Below are positions 17,905-27,089 of a DNA stretch of 64,000 bases, one piece after another (position 1 is the stretch's first letter; each line of letters starts with the position of its first letter). The notes below the pieces were generated by a model that saw only the letters and a list, made by a program, of their open reading frames with translations, was not told the DNA's origin and made no database searches. Position numbers and translations under genes: made by a program. The stretch comes from Paraburkholderia agricolaris (GTDB taxonomy: Bacteria; Pseudomonadota; Gammaproteobacteria; Burkholderiales; Burkholderiaceae): positions 1,984,001 to 2,048,000 of the forward strand of contig NZ_QPER01000001.1 in NCBI RefSeq assembly GCF_009455635.1, given 5' to 3'.

Positions 17905-19203
17905 ATGACCTCATCATCGCTTGCGATTCGCCGTTGGTGGACGATCATGCCGATCGTATTCATCACGTACAGCCTGGCTTACCTCGACCGCGCGAACTTC
18001 GGTTTCGCGTCGGCCGCCGGCATCAACCAGGATCTCGGCATTAGCAAAGGACTCTCGTCGCTGATCGGCGCGTTGTTCTTTCTCGGTTATTTCTTCTTTC
18101 AGATTCCCGGCGCGATTTACGCGGAACGTCGCAGCGTCAAAAAGCTCGTGTTCTGGAGTCTGGTCCTGTGGGGCGGATGCGCGGCATTGACCGGCATGGT
18201 CAGCAATATCCCCTCGCTGATGGTGATCCGTTTCGTGCTCGGCGTGGTCGAAGCCGCGGTGATGCCGGCAATGCTGATTTTCATCAGCAACTGGTTCACG
18301 AAGAGCGAGCGCTCGCGGGCCAATACCTTCCTGATTCTCGGCAATCCGGTGACGGTGCTGTGGATGTCGGTGGTATCGGGCTATCTGGTGCACTCGTTCG
18401 GCTGGCGCCATATGTTCATCGCCGAAGGCGCACCCGCGATTATCTGGGCGGTGTGCTGGTGGTTCATCGTGCAGGACAAGCCGCAGCAGGTCTCGTGGCT
18501 CACGCAGCAGCAAAAGGACGACCTCGCCGAAACCTTGCGCGCCGAACAGGCCGCGATCAAACCGGTGCGCAACTACAGCGAAGCGTTCCGCACGCCCGCG
18601 GTCATCAAGCTGTGTGCACAGTATTTTTGCTGGAGCATCGGCGTGTACGGTTTCGTGCTGTGGCTGCCGTCGATCCTGAAGAACGGTTCGACGCTCGGCA
18701 TGGTCGAAACCGGCTGGCTCTCAGCGCTGCCGTATCTGGCGGCCACGATCGCGATGCTTGCGGCTTCGTGGGCATCGGATAAACTCAACCGCCGCAAAGT
18801 GTTCGTGTGGCCGTTCCTGCTGGTCGGCGCGATTGCGTTCGCCGCGTCGTATGCGCTCGGCTCCACGCACTTCTGGATTTCGTATGCGCTGCTGGTGATC
18901 GCCGGCGGTGCGATGTATGCGCCGTACGGGCCGTTCTTCGCGATCGTGCCGGAGTTGCTGCCGAAGAACGTTGCGGGCGGCGCGATGGCGCTGATCAACA
19001 GCATGGGTGCGCTCGGTTCGTTCGTCGGCTCATACGTGGTCGGCTATCTGAATGGCGCGACCGGTTCGCCCGCGGCATCGTATGCGTTCATGAGCGTGGC
19101 CTTGATTGCCGCGGTGATTCTGACGTTGATCGTCAAGCCGCAGCCGCAGACACAGCCGCTGAATCAGGCCGGCAAGCTCGCTACACCGTTGCAAGGAAAA
19201 TAG
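17905..19203 (+). CDS. kguT: KguT, MFS 2-ketogluconate transporter
   Basis: This 432-residue protein has about 12 membrane helices and belongs to the anion:cation symporter branch of the major facilitator superfamily (start segment WWTIMPIVFITYSLAYLDRA). AAAGGAG precedes the ATG by 8 nt. It takes up 2-ketogluconate across the inner membrane by proton symport, by family and operon context. The intergenic gaps in the operon are 73 bp before it and 4 bp after it. Confidence 0.9.
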   Translation: MTSSSLAIRRWWTIMPIVFITYSLAYLDRANFGFASAAGINQDLGISKGLSSLIGALFFLGYFFFQIPGAIYAERRSVKKLVFWSLVLWGGCAALTGMVSNIPSLMVIRFVLGVVEAAVMPAMLIFISNWFTKSERSRANTFLILGNPVTVLWMSVVSGYLVHSFGWRHMFIAEGAPAIIWAVCWWFIVQDKPQQVSWLTQQQKDDLAETLRAEQAAIKPVRNYSEAFRTPAVIKLCAQYFCWSIGVYGFVLWLPSILKNGSTLGMVETGWLSALPYLAATIAMLAASWASDKLNRRKVFVWPFLLVGAIAFAASYALGSTHFWISYALLVIAGGAMYAPYGPFFAIVPELLPKNVAGGAMALINSMGALGSFVGSYVVGYLNGATGSPAASYAFMSVALIAAVILTLIVKPQPQTQPLNQAGKLATPLQGK

Positions 19204-19207
19204 GCAG

Positions 19208-20170
19208 ATGAAGAAGATCGTCGCATGGAAGTCGTTGCCCGAGGATGTGCTCGCGTATCTGCAGCAGCATGCGCAGGTCGTGCAGGTCGACCCTGCGCGG
19301 CACGACACGTTTGTCGCCGCGTTGAAGGACGCCGACGGCGGCATCGGTTCGAGCGTGAAAATCACGCCGGCGATGCTCGAAGGCGCGAGCCGGCTAAAGG
19401 CGTTGTCGACCATCTCGGTGGGCTATGACCAGTTCGATGTGGCCGACCTCACGCGCCGCGGCATCGTGCTTGCGCATACGCCGGACGTGTTGACCGAATC
19501 GACCGCGGATACGGTGTTCTCGCTGATCCTCGCGTCGGCGCGGCGCGTGGTCGAACTGGCGGATTGGGTGAAGGCGGGGCAGTGGAAGCACAGCATCGGC
19601 CCCGCCCATTTTGGCGTCGATGTGCAAGGCAAGACACTCGGTATCGTCGGGCTGGGACGGATCGGCGGCGCGGTCGCGCGGCGTGCGGCGCTCGGCTTCA
19701 ACATGAAGGTGCTGTACACGAACCGCAGCGCGAATGCGCAGGCGGAACAGGCTTACGGCGCGCGCCGTGTCGAGTTGGCGGAGTTGCTTGCCACCTCCGA
19801 TTTCGTTTGCCTGCAGGTGCCGCTCACGCCCGAGACGAAACACATGATCGGCGCAGCCGAACTGAAGTCGATGAAAAAGAGTGCGATCCTGATCAACGCT
19901 TCGCGCGGCGCCACGGTCGATGAACAGGCGCTGATCGAAGCCCTGCAAAACGGCACGATTCACGGCGCGGGTCTTGACGTGTTCGAGACCGAGCCGTTGC
20001 CGGCCGATTCGCCGCTGCTGAAAATGGCAAACGTGGTCGCGCTGCCGCATATCGGTTCGGCGACGCACGAGACCCGTCATGCGATGGCGCGCAATGCGGC
20101 GGAAAACCTCGTCGCGGCGCTCGCGGGTACGCTCGCGACCAACATCGTCAACCGCGACGTGTTGAAGTAA
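19208..20170 (+). CDS. kguD: KguD, 2-ketogluconate-6-phosphate reductase (D-2-hydroxyacid dehydrogenase family)
   Basis: This 320-residue protein has the NAD(P)-binding motif GIVGLGRIGGAVA near residue 147. The family's catalytic Arg, Glu and His are in NASRGATVD, LDVFETEPLP and the C-terminal HIGSATHETR segments. It reduces 2-keto-6-phosphogluconate to 6-phosphogluconate, feeding the Entner-Doudoroff route. Related GhrB/TkrA proteins reduce glyoxylate or ketogluconate, but the operon supports KguD. Its TAA stop overlaps the ptxS start by 1 bp (TAATG). Confidence 0.9.
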   Translation: MKKIVAWKSLPEDVLAYLQQHAQVVQVDPARHDTFVAALKDADGGIGSSVKITPAMLEGASRLKALSTISVGYDQFDVADLTRRGIVLAHTPDVLTESTADTVFSLILASARRVVELADWVKAGQWKHSIGPAHFGVDVQGKTLGIVGLGRIGGAVARRAALGFNMKVLYTNRSANAQAEQAYGARRVELAELLATSDFVCLQVPLTPETKHMIGAAELKSMKKSAILINASRGATVDEQALIEALQNGTIHGAGLDVFETEPLPADSPLLKMANVVALPHIGSATHETRHAMARNAAENLVAALAGTLATNIVNRDVLK

Positions 20171-21303
20171 TGAGTACGACGCCCCTTGCCGCCACGCGCC
20201 GCGCGACGATTACCGACGTCGCGCGTGAAGCCGGCACTGGCAAGACCAGCATCTCGCGCTACCTGAATGGCGAGATGAGCGTGCTGTCGCCGGAATTGCG
20301 CGCGCGCATCGAGGCGGCCATCGAACGTCTCGACTATCAGCCGAACCAGATGGCGCGCGGCCTCAAGCGTGGCCGTAATCGTCTGATCGGCATGCTGCTC
20401 GCCGACCTGACGAACCCGTACAGCATCGAAGTGTTGCAAGGCGTGGAAGCCGCTTGCCAGGCGCTCGGGCTGATGCCGCTGATCTGCCATGCCGCCAACG
20501 AAGTCGAAATGGAGCGGCGCTATCTGCAACTGCTGACCACGTATCGTGTGGAAGGCGTGATTGTCAACGCGCTCGGCGTGCGCGAGGAAACCCTGCGGCC
20601 GGTGGGTGGCGGGGGAATTCCGGCGGTGCTGGTCGACCGTTCGGTGGAGGGGCTCGTCGCCGATATGGTCGGGCTGGACAACCGGGCGGCGGCGGAGCTC
20701 GGTACGCGGCACCTGCTCGAGCATGGTTTCGACGATATCTGGTTTGTCGTGCAGCCCTTCGAGCAAGTCAGTTCGCGGCAACTGCGCGAGGCGGCCTTTC
20801 GCGAGGTGATGCGCGGTGTGGCTGGCAAGGACGAAGGCGGCAAGGGCGGCGCGCGTGGGCATACGCTGGTGCTGAATCTTGCGGACCCGGAAGCCGTCGA
20901 GCATGCCCTCGCCGAACTGGACCGCGCAATCGATGCGGCTGGCAGATCTGATGGGGCCGTGGCCAACGCCATCGATAACGCCATAGATAACGTCTCAAGC
21001 AGCAGCGTCGGCAAACCCGCCCGCATCGCCTTGTTCGCGGCCAACGCGCCGGTCGCGCTGTGCCTCGCCCTTCATCTGAAAGCGCGCTATGGCGCGGATT
21101 GGCAGGCGCGCGTCGCGTTGCTGTCGATCGACGATCCCGAATGGGCCGAATTGACCGGCGTGACCACGATCCGCCAGCCGACCTACGAGATCGGCTACCG
21201 CGCCGTCGAGTTCCTCCATGAGCGCATCGAAGGGGTTCAAACCACCGCGCGCGATTGCCTCTTGCCAGGCGAATTGATCGTCCGTGCGTCAACTTCGCGC
21301 TGA
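20170..21303 (+). CDS. ptxS: PtxS, LacI-family repressor of 2-ketogluconate genes
   Basis: This is a 377-residue LacI-type protein. The N-terminal helix-turn-helix and hinge read TITDVAREAGTGKTSISRYL, followed by the LDYQPNQMARGLKRGR hinge. The periplasmic-binding-like effector domain starts near residue 65. It is about 35 residues longer than usual through a polar insertion near 215-275, including a repeated NAIDN motif. It is the last gene of the operon, so it is co-expressed with the enzymes it represses. The palindrome at 15820 fits its operator. 2-Ketogluconate is the known inducer of PtxS. Confidence 0.9.
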   Translation: MSTTPLAATRRATITDVAREAGTGKTSISRYLNGEMSVLSPELRARIEAAIERLDYQPNQMARGLKRGRNRLIGMLLADLTNPYSIEVLQGVEAACQALGLMPLICHAANEVEMERRYLQLLTTYRVEGVIVNALGVREETLRPVGGGGIPAVLVDRSVEGLVADMVGLDNRAAAELGTRHLLEHGFDDIWFVVQPFEQVSSRQLREAAFREVMRGVAGKDEGGKGGARGHTLVLNLADPEAVEHALAELDRAIDAAGRSDGAVANAIDNAIDNVSSSSVGKPARIALFAANAPVALCLALHLKARYGADWQARVALLSIDDPEWAELTGVTTIRQPTYEIGYRAVEFLHERIEGVQTTARDCLLPGELIVRASTSR

Positions 21304-21363
21304 TCTGCGATCATTCGGGCTGCGGCGCGCAGCGGGTGCGGGCCGGTCATCGCAAGGAAACTC

Positions 21364-22173
21364 ATGGTTGTTGCACCGCTTACCCTCTCGAGCCTCACCG
21401 TTGCGACCCTGTTCGTCGCCGCCTTACCGTTCCTGATCTATCGCCGTTTGCGTCGGCCGCTCGCGCTGAAACCCCGTGACGCGATCACCGGCATCGCCAT
21501 CTTCGCGCTGTTCGCGATGGTGATCGAGCGCGCGCTGAACGACTACGTGCTCCATCGGAACGAAGCGAGCGCCACCTTTCTGTCCAATCCGCTGGCCTTC
21601 GTGGTGTATGGCGCGCTGGTGGCGGGCGTCTGCGAAGAAGTGGGGCGTTTCATCGGGATGCGTCTATTGCTCAAGCGCGCCGCAGCGAGGTCCGCGTCTG
21701 CCGCAAACACGGGTGACGGCACCGCGCTGACCTATGGCCTCGGCCACGGTGGCGCGGAAGCCTGGCTGGTCGGCGTGCTGGTGCAGATTCAGTGGATCCT
21801 GTTCGCTATCTTCGAAAATCGCGGCGAACTGGACGGCTATCTGAGCAATCTGCCGACCGACTCGGTGATGCGCATCCACCTGATCCTCGCCAGCCTGACG
21901 CCGCAGACGGCGGGCATTTTCGCGCTCGAACGGGTGGCTGCGCTGGTGTTCCAGATCGGTTTGTCGGTGCTGATGTGGCGCGGCCTGCGGGCGGGCTGGC
22001 GTGGCATCCTGCCGCTCGCGATTCTGCTGCATGCGTTGGTCGACGTGCCGGCTGCGTTGTTCCAGGCGCAACTCGTGCCGCTCGCCGCCGTGGACGGGGT
22101 GTACGCGCTAGGGGCGCTGATTGTCGTGGGCCTGCTGTTCAGAGTGTTCCGCCGCCCGGCGGCTGCCGCGTGA
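21364..22173 (+). CDS. YhfC-family intramembrane protease-like protein
   Basis: This 269-residue protein has about 8 membrane helices. Three motifs match the YhfC branch of CAAX-type intramembrane proteases: EEVGR at 91-95, GHGGAEA at 127-133 and HALVD at 223-227. Their Glu and His residues would form the active site. Substrates of YhfC proteins are unknown. AAGGAA precedes the ATG by 6 nt. It follows ptxS by 60 bp in the same direction, so it could be read with the kgu operon, although no functional link is known. Confidence 0.75.
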   Translation: MVVAPLTLSSLTVATLFVAALPFLIYRRLRRPLALKPRDAITGIAIFALFAMVIERALNDYVLHRNEASATFLSNPLAFVVYGALVAGVCEEVGRFIGMRLLLKRAAARSASAANTGDGTALTYGLGHGGAEAWLVGVLVQIQWILFAIFENRGELDGYLSNLPTDSVMRIHLILASLTPQTAGIFALERVAALVFQIGLSVLMWRGLRAGWRGILPLAILLHALVDVPAALFQAQLVPLAAVDGVYALGALIVVGLLFRVFRRPAAAA

Positions 22174-22226
22174 AGCAGTTGGCGTGAGCCGGCTGTTACA
22201 CAGTCGCTTCGTGATTCTTTAACTTC

Positions 22227-22249
22227 CGGCGTACCCTTGCGGTACGCCG
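22227..22249 (+). terminator. 9-bp stem hairpin after the YhfC gene
   Basis: Perfect arms CGGCGTACC and GGTACGCCG flank the 5-nt loop CTTGC, about 55 bp past the YhfC stop and 28 bp before the next start. There is no U tract, so it may be a terminator or an attenuator for the DUF3022 gene. Confidence 0.5.
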
Positions 22250-22276
22250 TTCAGGCTCATCCTTTCGGCACATCTC

Positions 22277-22645
22277 ATGGAAGAAGCTTACCAATACGAC
22301 TGCGCGAATCCCGAGTTCGAGGAGTTGGCGCGTGTCATCAGCGATCTGTTTCCGGAGCAGACACAGTTTATCCAGCGTGCGAGCGAAGACGGCACGCCGA
22401 CCCTGGCGATTCACTGGGTTGCCATGCGTTTCGGCGCGACTGCGCGCCGCATCGAGATGACCGTGGTGATTGCACCGACAGCGCTGGCGCGTTATCGCGC
22501 GTTGCCGGCACGACTGCGTGGCCGGAGTTTCGCGGTGTTGCGGGCGTATGTCGAAGCGAGCCTCGGCTCGCTCGAAGAACAGTATGCGAACGGCGAAGCA
22601 GTGGCGCGCGATGTGACGGTGGATCTCGGCGACGAGTTTGCCTGA
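22277..22645 (+). CDS. DUF3022 domain protein
   Basis: This 122-residue soluble protein resembles the Burkholderiales DUF3022 family: an acidic N-terminus with CANPEFEELARVISDLFP, a beta-rich middle and a C-terminal helix. There is no signal peptide and no recognised catalytic motif. The ORF is intact with good codon use. Function unknown; no operon partner. Confidence 0.65.
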   Translation: MEEAYQYDCANPEFEELARVISDLFPEQTQFIQRASEDGTPTLAIHWVAMRFGATARRIEMTVVIAPTALARYRALPARLRGRSFAVLRAYVEASLGSLEEQYANGEAVARDVTVDLGDEFA

Positions 22646-22729
22646 AATGGTCGACTCAAGTCGCCCGGATCATGCGCCGGCGGGCGGCCCCGAGTGCGCC
22701 TCGCTTGCCGCGCTCAGCTTGCCGCAAAC

Positions 22730-23167
22730 TCAATCGGCGAGCCGATAGACCTTCGCGAAGCGTGCGGCCTGCACTACACCGTAATCACCCGGTGCGTATT
22801 GCATGATCCAGTCGCCGGCGGCGCCTTGCAGCACATCGCTTCCGCTTGCCGAGCGGGCTAGCGAAAACGCTTCGTTCATTTGTTTGGCAAGCACGACGGC
22901 AGGGCGGTTGCGGTATGCGCCCGGTTCGCCATGAGCGAGGGCGGCGTTTTCCGGCAGGTATTTGGCGTCGAAGCGGTCGCGCGAGACGACCCAGCGGTCG
23001 CCGGTCGAGCCGGTGATCAGCGCGTCGCCGGGAGCGTAGCGGTTCGGGCCTTCCAGGCTCATCAGTTCGCCTTCGGCAGCGGCGAACTCGACGTTCACGG
23101 TTTCGTTCTTGACGACGCGCTGGGCGTCGGCATCGTTATTCAGATCGAGATTTTTGAGTTCGGTCAT
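22730..23167 (-). CDS. PGDYG-motif protein of unknown function
   Basis: From the Met at 23167 the product is 145 residues; an in-frame Met at 23236 would add 23. Two related segments stand out: RYAPGDALITGSTGDRW in the first half and QYAPGDYGVVQAARFAKVYR at the end. The latter is the signature of the small PGDYG family. The repeat suggests two similar beta-rich halves. It is probably cytoplasmic, with no known function. It stands alone. Confidence 0.7.
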   Translation of the reverse strand: MTELKNLDLNNDADAQRVVKNETVNVEFAAAEGELMSLEGPNRYAPGDALITGSTGDRWVVSRDRFDAKYLPENAALAHGEPGAYRNRPAVVLAKQMNEAFSLARSASGSDVLQGAAGDWIMQYAPGDYGVVQAARFAKVYRLAD

Positions 23168-23442
23168 CAAGCGAGTGGGTGTAGAGAGATTGACAGCCGC
23201 GCCGGGACTTTGCGTCTCGACGCCACTTACTCGCAATCATGCCAGATGCATCTGAAGATCGGCTTCTTTTGCCGTTGAGAGTAGCCGGGCTTATTCTCGA
23301 AGGCGAAAGAACTGAGCGCACGGCGCGCAAACACGCGCCGTGCGCAATCAAGCTGGCCTGCGGTGAAGCTGCTCAGTGGCGTTACTCAGTGACGTTACTC
23401 AGTGACGTCACCCAGTGAAGCGCTGAGGGCTTCACAATCGCA

Positions 23443-23931
23443 TCACTCAGCCGCCGCCGGCGCCTTCCTGGCACCCTTGCCATGATGACGGGCGCCGCTT
23501 TCAGGGCCGCCCTGGTGGAACGTCGCGTCGGCCAGCTTCTTCTGTTCCGGCGAGAAGCTGGTGTACAGCGGATCGAACGCGTCGACCAGTTTCTTCATGC
23601 CGTCCGCATGTGCCTGGGCGATCTCCGCATATTGCTTCATGTCGTCGAGCGCCGACAGGTTCGTGGCAGCCTTGCGCTGCTGGAACAATTGCCCCATCGT
23701 CTGGCCATTGTTGCGCATGACGTCGGCGAAAGCGTTCCACTGGGTTTCCTGCTCAGGCGTGATCTTCAGCTTGGTGTGCAGGAAAGTGATGCGGTCTTCG
23801 ACATTGCGCTCGTGGCCGGCTTTTGCGGCGGGTGCCGAGGCGCTGGCCGGCGCCGAAGCCGGCGCGGAAGTTTGTGCGAATGCGCCGCTCATGGCGACTG
23901 CGGTGGCCAGCATTACGAGTGCTTTTTTCAT
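23443..23931 (-). CDS. Spy/CpxP-like periplasmic protein (LTXXQ motif)
   Basis: This is a 162-residue protein. A signal peptide (residues 1-19, cleavage after AFA) is followed by an Ala/Ser/Pro-rich linker. The helical region begins with LKITPEQETQWNAFAD and has a second related SFSPEQKKLAD segment, matching the LTXXQ repeats of Spy and CpxP. These periplasmic proteins are ATP-independent chaperones or stress-response modulators. The short tail is rich in His, Lys and Gly. Downstream at 23370-23415 there is a short tandem CAGTGACGTTACT-like repeat. Confidence 0.8.
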   Translation of the reverse strand: MKKALVMLATAVAMSGAFAQTSAPASAPASASAPAAKAGHERNVEDRITFLHTKLKITPEQETQWNAFADVMRNNGQTMGQLFQQRKAATNLSALDDMKQYAEIAQAHADGMKKLVDAFDPLYTSFSPEQKKLADATFHQGGPESGARHHGKGARKAPAAAE

Positions 23932-24118
23932 CGAAACTCCTGATGTCTGTTCGAATTGGGACTAGGCGAGCATGGCGAGCGGCCTAACGTGCATCGGCAT
24001 GGCGACGCAAGGCGACCGGCTGCCCACTTCGCCGTCGCCGCTATTAGTATCACGATATCCCTACACTGCGGTTGCAGTGCGACAAACGCTTACAACCGAA
24101 ACGAACAGGAAATAGCGG

Positions 24119-25003
24119 GTGGACAAATTCGTCAGCATGGAAATCTTCGTCGCGGTGGTCGAAGCGGGCAGTCTCACGGCGGCGGCCGAACGATTTGACA
24201 TTTCGTCGGCGATGGTGGGCAAGCACATCCGCTCGCTTGAAACGCGGCTTGCGACGCGGTTGCTGACGCGCACCACGCGCCGCCAGAGTCTGACTGAGAT
24301 TGGCCGGCACTATTACGAGCAGTGCCGGCGCATTCTGGCCGACGTCAAGGAGGCGGAGTCTGCCGCCGAGGCAATGGCAGCCGCGCCGCGCGGGGTGCTG
24401 AAAGTGACGGTGCCGCTGACCTACGGCGTCGAAGTCTTTGCCCCGGCGATGACCGACTACCTGAGCGCCTGGCCGGACGTGAGCCTCGAACTGGATCTGT
24501 CGAATCGCGTGATCGATCTGGTGGAGGAGGGCTTCGACGCGTCGGTGCGAATCGGTCATTTGCCGGATTCCAGTTTCGTCGCGCGGCCGTTGAAGCCTTA
24601 CCGGATGCGCGCCTGCGCTTCACCGGCCTATCTGGCGCGAGCCGGCATACCGCGCACGCCGGCCGACCTGACGCAGCACGAATGCCTGGGTTTTCTGCAT
24701 TGGGGCCGCGAGGGCCTGTGGCGGCTAGGCGGCGAGAGCGCGGACGAAAACCAGTTGCGGGCCGGACGGTTCCGGGCCAACAACGGCCAGGCGCTCAAGG
24801 TGGCCGCCTTGCGCGGCTTCGGGCTGGTGTTGCAGCCGGAGGCGCTGCTCGCCAGAGAGATTGCCAGCGGCGAACTGGTGTCGGTGCTGGAAGACTATTT
24901 GCCCGAGGGTGCGCCCGTTCATCTGGTCTATCCGCGTGATCGCCGTGCCACGCCGAAGCTCACCAGCTTCATCGACTTCTTGATCGAGCGATTCGGCGCG
25001 TGA
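24119..25003 (+). CDS. LysR-family transcriptional regulator
   Basis: It starts at a GTG supported by AGGAA about 8 nt upstream; the 294-residue product has family-normal length. The winged helix-turn-helix spans residues 1-60 (VEAGSLTAAAERFDISSAMV), and the effector domain carries the VIDLVEEGFDASVRIG signature of the DmlR/CrgA-like subclass. No metabolic gene is adjacent: the neighbours are a divergent Spy-like gene and a downstream Lrp gene. Its target is unknown. Confidence 0.92.
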   Translation: MDKFVSMEIFVAVVEAGSLTAAAERFDISSAMVGKHIRSLETRLATRLLTRTTRRQSLTEIGRHYYEQCRRILADVKEAESAAEAMAAAPRGVLKVTVPLTYGVEVFAPAMTDYLSAWPDVSLELDLSNRVIDLVEEGFDASVRIGHLPDSSFVARPLKPYRMRACASPAYLARAGIPRTPADLTQHECLGFLHWGREGLWRLGGESADENQLRAGRFRANNGQALKVAALRGFGLVLQPEALLAREIASGELVSVLEDYLPEGAPVHLVYPRDRRATPKLTSFIDFLIERFGA

Positions 25004-25094
25004 TCCTTCCGGGTTCTTCCGCCGGCCGCCCGATGCCCGATACCCACAATACGCGCGATAATCCGCTCCACGCCAGACCAACTTCTAGCCCCCG

Positions 25095-25553
25095 ATGAGA
25101 CCTCCGCGCCTCGACCAACTCGACGAACTCGACCGCAACCTCGTGGCGGCGCTGCAAGCCAACGCCCGTGAAAGCGTCGCCAATCTCGCGCGCCAACTGG
25201 ATGTGGCGCGCACCACCGTGATCGCCCGCATCGCGCGGCTCGAACGCAGCAACGTAATCGGCGGCTATAGCGTGCGGCTCGGCCAGGATGTGCTCGACTC
25301 GAGCATCCAGGCCTACGTCGGCATCATCATCGCGCCGAAATACGGACCTGCCGTGCAGAAGCGTCTCGGCAAGATGCCCGAGGTGCAATTGCTCTGCGCG
25401 GTGAGCGGCGAGTTCGATTATGTCGCGTGGCTGCGCGCCGATTCGCCCGACCGCCTCAACGATCTGCTCGACGAGATCGGTGGCCTGGAAGGCGTGGAGC
25501 GGACCACCACGTCGATCATTCTGGCGCGCAAGATCGACCGCGGCATGGTGTGA
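25095..25553 (+). CDS. Lrp/AsnC-family transcriptional regulator
   Basis: This 152-residue protein has an N-terminal helix-turn-helix (SVANLARQLDVARTTVIARI) and a C-terminal RAM ligand domain (residues 70-145). Such regulators sense amino acids as octamers. The next gene downstream is a lysine-dehydrogenase-like enzyme, so it may respond to lysine or a related amino acid. A 42-bp inverted repeat lies between the two genes. Confidence 0.92.
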   Translation: MRPPRLDQLDELDRNLVAALQANARESVANLARQLDVARTTVIARIARLERSNVIGGYSVRLGQDVLDSSIQAYVGIIIAPKYGPAVQKRLGKMPEVQLLCAVSGEFDYVAWLRADSPDRLNDLLDEIGGLEGVERTTTSIILARKIDRGMV

Positions 25554-25586
25554 TCTGCTGCCTGATTTTTACGCCGTTTTGACACG

Positions 25587-25628
25587 TTTTCGACATATCG
25601 ACTAATTGTCTCGTCATAACGTCGAAAA
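25587..25628. promoter_or_regulatory. inverted repeat between the Lrp gene and the dehydrogenase gene
   Basis: Perfect 8-bp arms TTTTCGAC and GTCGAAAA are separated by 26 bp of AT-rich sequence. It could be an Lrp binding region or part of the dehydrogenase promoter; no U tract makes a terminator less likely. Confidence 0.4.
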
Positions 25629-25777
25629 TCATGGTCATAGCGCAGCATTTTGCGCGTATGAACTGTTTTTGCTTCTCCCTAAACTGTGTCTCAAGGGTTC
25701 AGCCCGCCGGGCGCCGCGCCTTAAGCGCAGCGCACTTCCCAAGCTGGAGACAGCAGACAGAGAATAAGGAGAAGCGC

Positions 25778-26875
25778 ATGAAAGTAGCCATTGTTGGCGC
25801 AGGTTTGATCGGTCACACCATCGCCCATATGTTGCGCGAAACTGGCGACTACGACGTTGTCGCGTTCGACCGCGATCAACATGCGCTCGATAAGCTCGCC
25901 GCCCAGGGTATTCCGACCCGCCGCGTCGATTCCGCCGACGCGGCCGCCCTGCGTGCCGCCATTCAAGGCTTCGATACGCTCATCAACGCGCTGCCGTATT
26001 ACCTGGCGGTGAGCGTGGCTTCGGCCGCCAAGGGCGCGGGCGTCCATTACTTCGATCTGACCGAAGACGTGCGCGCCACTCACGCAATCCGTGAAATCGC
26101 CGACTCCGCCGATCACGCCTTCATGCCGCAGTGCGGTCTGGCGCCGGGTTTCATCGGCATCGCCGCGCACGAACTGGCGAACCGTTTCACCGAAATCCGC
26201 GACGTCAAGATGCGCGTCGGCGCGTTGCCGGAGTTCCCGACCAATGCGCTGAAGTACAACCTGACGTGGAGCGTCGACGGCCTGATCAACGAGTACTGCC
26301 AGCCCTGCGAAGCGATCCGCGACAGCCGCACGCAGTGGGTGCAGCCGCTCGAAGGCCTCGAACACTTCTCGCTCGACGGTACCGAGTATGAAGCCTTCAA
26401 TACGTCCGGCGGCCTGGGCACGCTATGCGAAACGCTGGCGGGCCGGGTCGAGTCGCTCGACTACAAGTCGGTGCGCTATCCGGGCCACCGCAACCTGATG
26501 CAGTTCCTGCTGGAAGACCTGCGTCTGGCGAGCGACCGCGATACGCTCAAGACCATCATGCGCCGTTCGGTGCCTGCGACCGCGCAAGACGTCGTGCTGG
26601 TGTTCATCACCGTGAGCGGCATGCGCGATGGTCAACTCGTGCAGGAAGTCTTCACCCGCAAGATTTTCGCGAAGACGGTGTGCGGTGTGCCGATGAGCGC
26701 GATCCAGATCACCACGGCCGGCGCGATGTGCGCGGTGCTCGATCTGTTCCGTGAGAAGAAGCTGCCGCAAAGCGGCTTCGTGCGTCAGGAACAGGTGTCG
26801 CTGCGAGACTTCCTTGCGAACCGCTTTGGCCAGTTGTACGAAGGGCAGTCGCTGGATGCGATGGCAACGGTGTAA
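25778..26875 (+). CDS. saccharopine-dehydrogenase-family oxidoreductase, L-lysine 6-dehydrogenase-like
   Basis: The start is set by AAGGAG about 7 nt before the ATG and by the N-terminal Rossmann motif VGAGLIGHTIAHML. The product has 365 residues: an NAD(P)-binding half, then the saccharopine dehydrogenase C-terminal domain with FMPQCGLAPGFIGIAAHEL. Relatives deaminate the epsilon-amino group of lysine to give allysine/piperideine-6-carboxylate, or act on saccharopine. The adjacent Lrp gene supports an amino-acid role. The exact substrate is inferred. Confidence 0.75.
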   Translation: MKVAIVGAGLIGHTIAHMLRETGDYDVVAFDRDQHALDKLAAQGIPTRRVDSADAAALRAAIQGFDTLINALPYYLAVSVASAAKGAGVHYFDLTEDVRATHAIREIADSADHAFMPQCGLAPGFIGIAAHELANRFTEIRDVKMRVGALPEFPTNALKYNLTWSVDGLINEYCQPCEAIRDSRTQWVQPLEGLEHFSLDGTEYEAFNTSGGLGTLCETLAGRVESLDYKSVRYPGHRNLMQFLLEDLRLASDRDTLKTIMRRSVPATAQDVVLVFITVSGMRDGQLVQEVFTRKIFAKTVCGVPMSAIQITTAGAMCAVLDLFREKKLPQSGFVRQEQVSLRDFLANRFGQLYEGQSLDAMATV

Positions 26876-27020
26876 GCGGCAATCACCGCACTGAGGTTTC
26901 AGATAAGGCTCAAAACCGGGGGCCGTGCGACGCCGCGGCAGTGACTGCCGCGAGCAACGCAAGTAGCACAACCAACGCAAGCAACGAAAAAAGCCTCATA
27001 GAAGGCCGCGTTATGAACGA

Positions 27021-27045
27021 CAACGCCCCGCATTGCGGGGCGTTG
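27021..27045. terminator. 11-bp stem hairpin between convergent dehydrogenase and kinase genes
   Basis: A perfect stem CAACGCCCCGC/GCGGGGCGTTG with a 3-nt loop lies between two convergent stops (26875 and 27090). It probably terminates both transcripts, although T runs are short. Confidence 0.7.
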
Positions 27046-27089
27046 TGCCGTTTGAAACGCCGGTATTAACCGGGCTGCTGCACCGGTCA

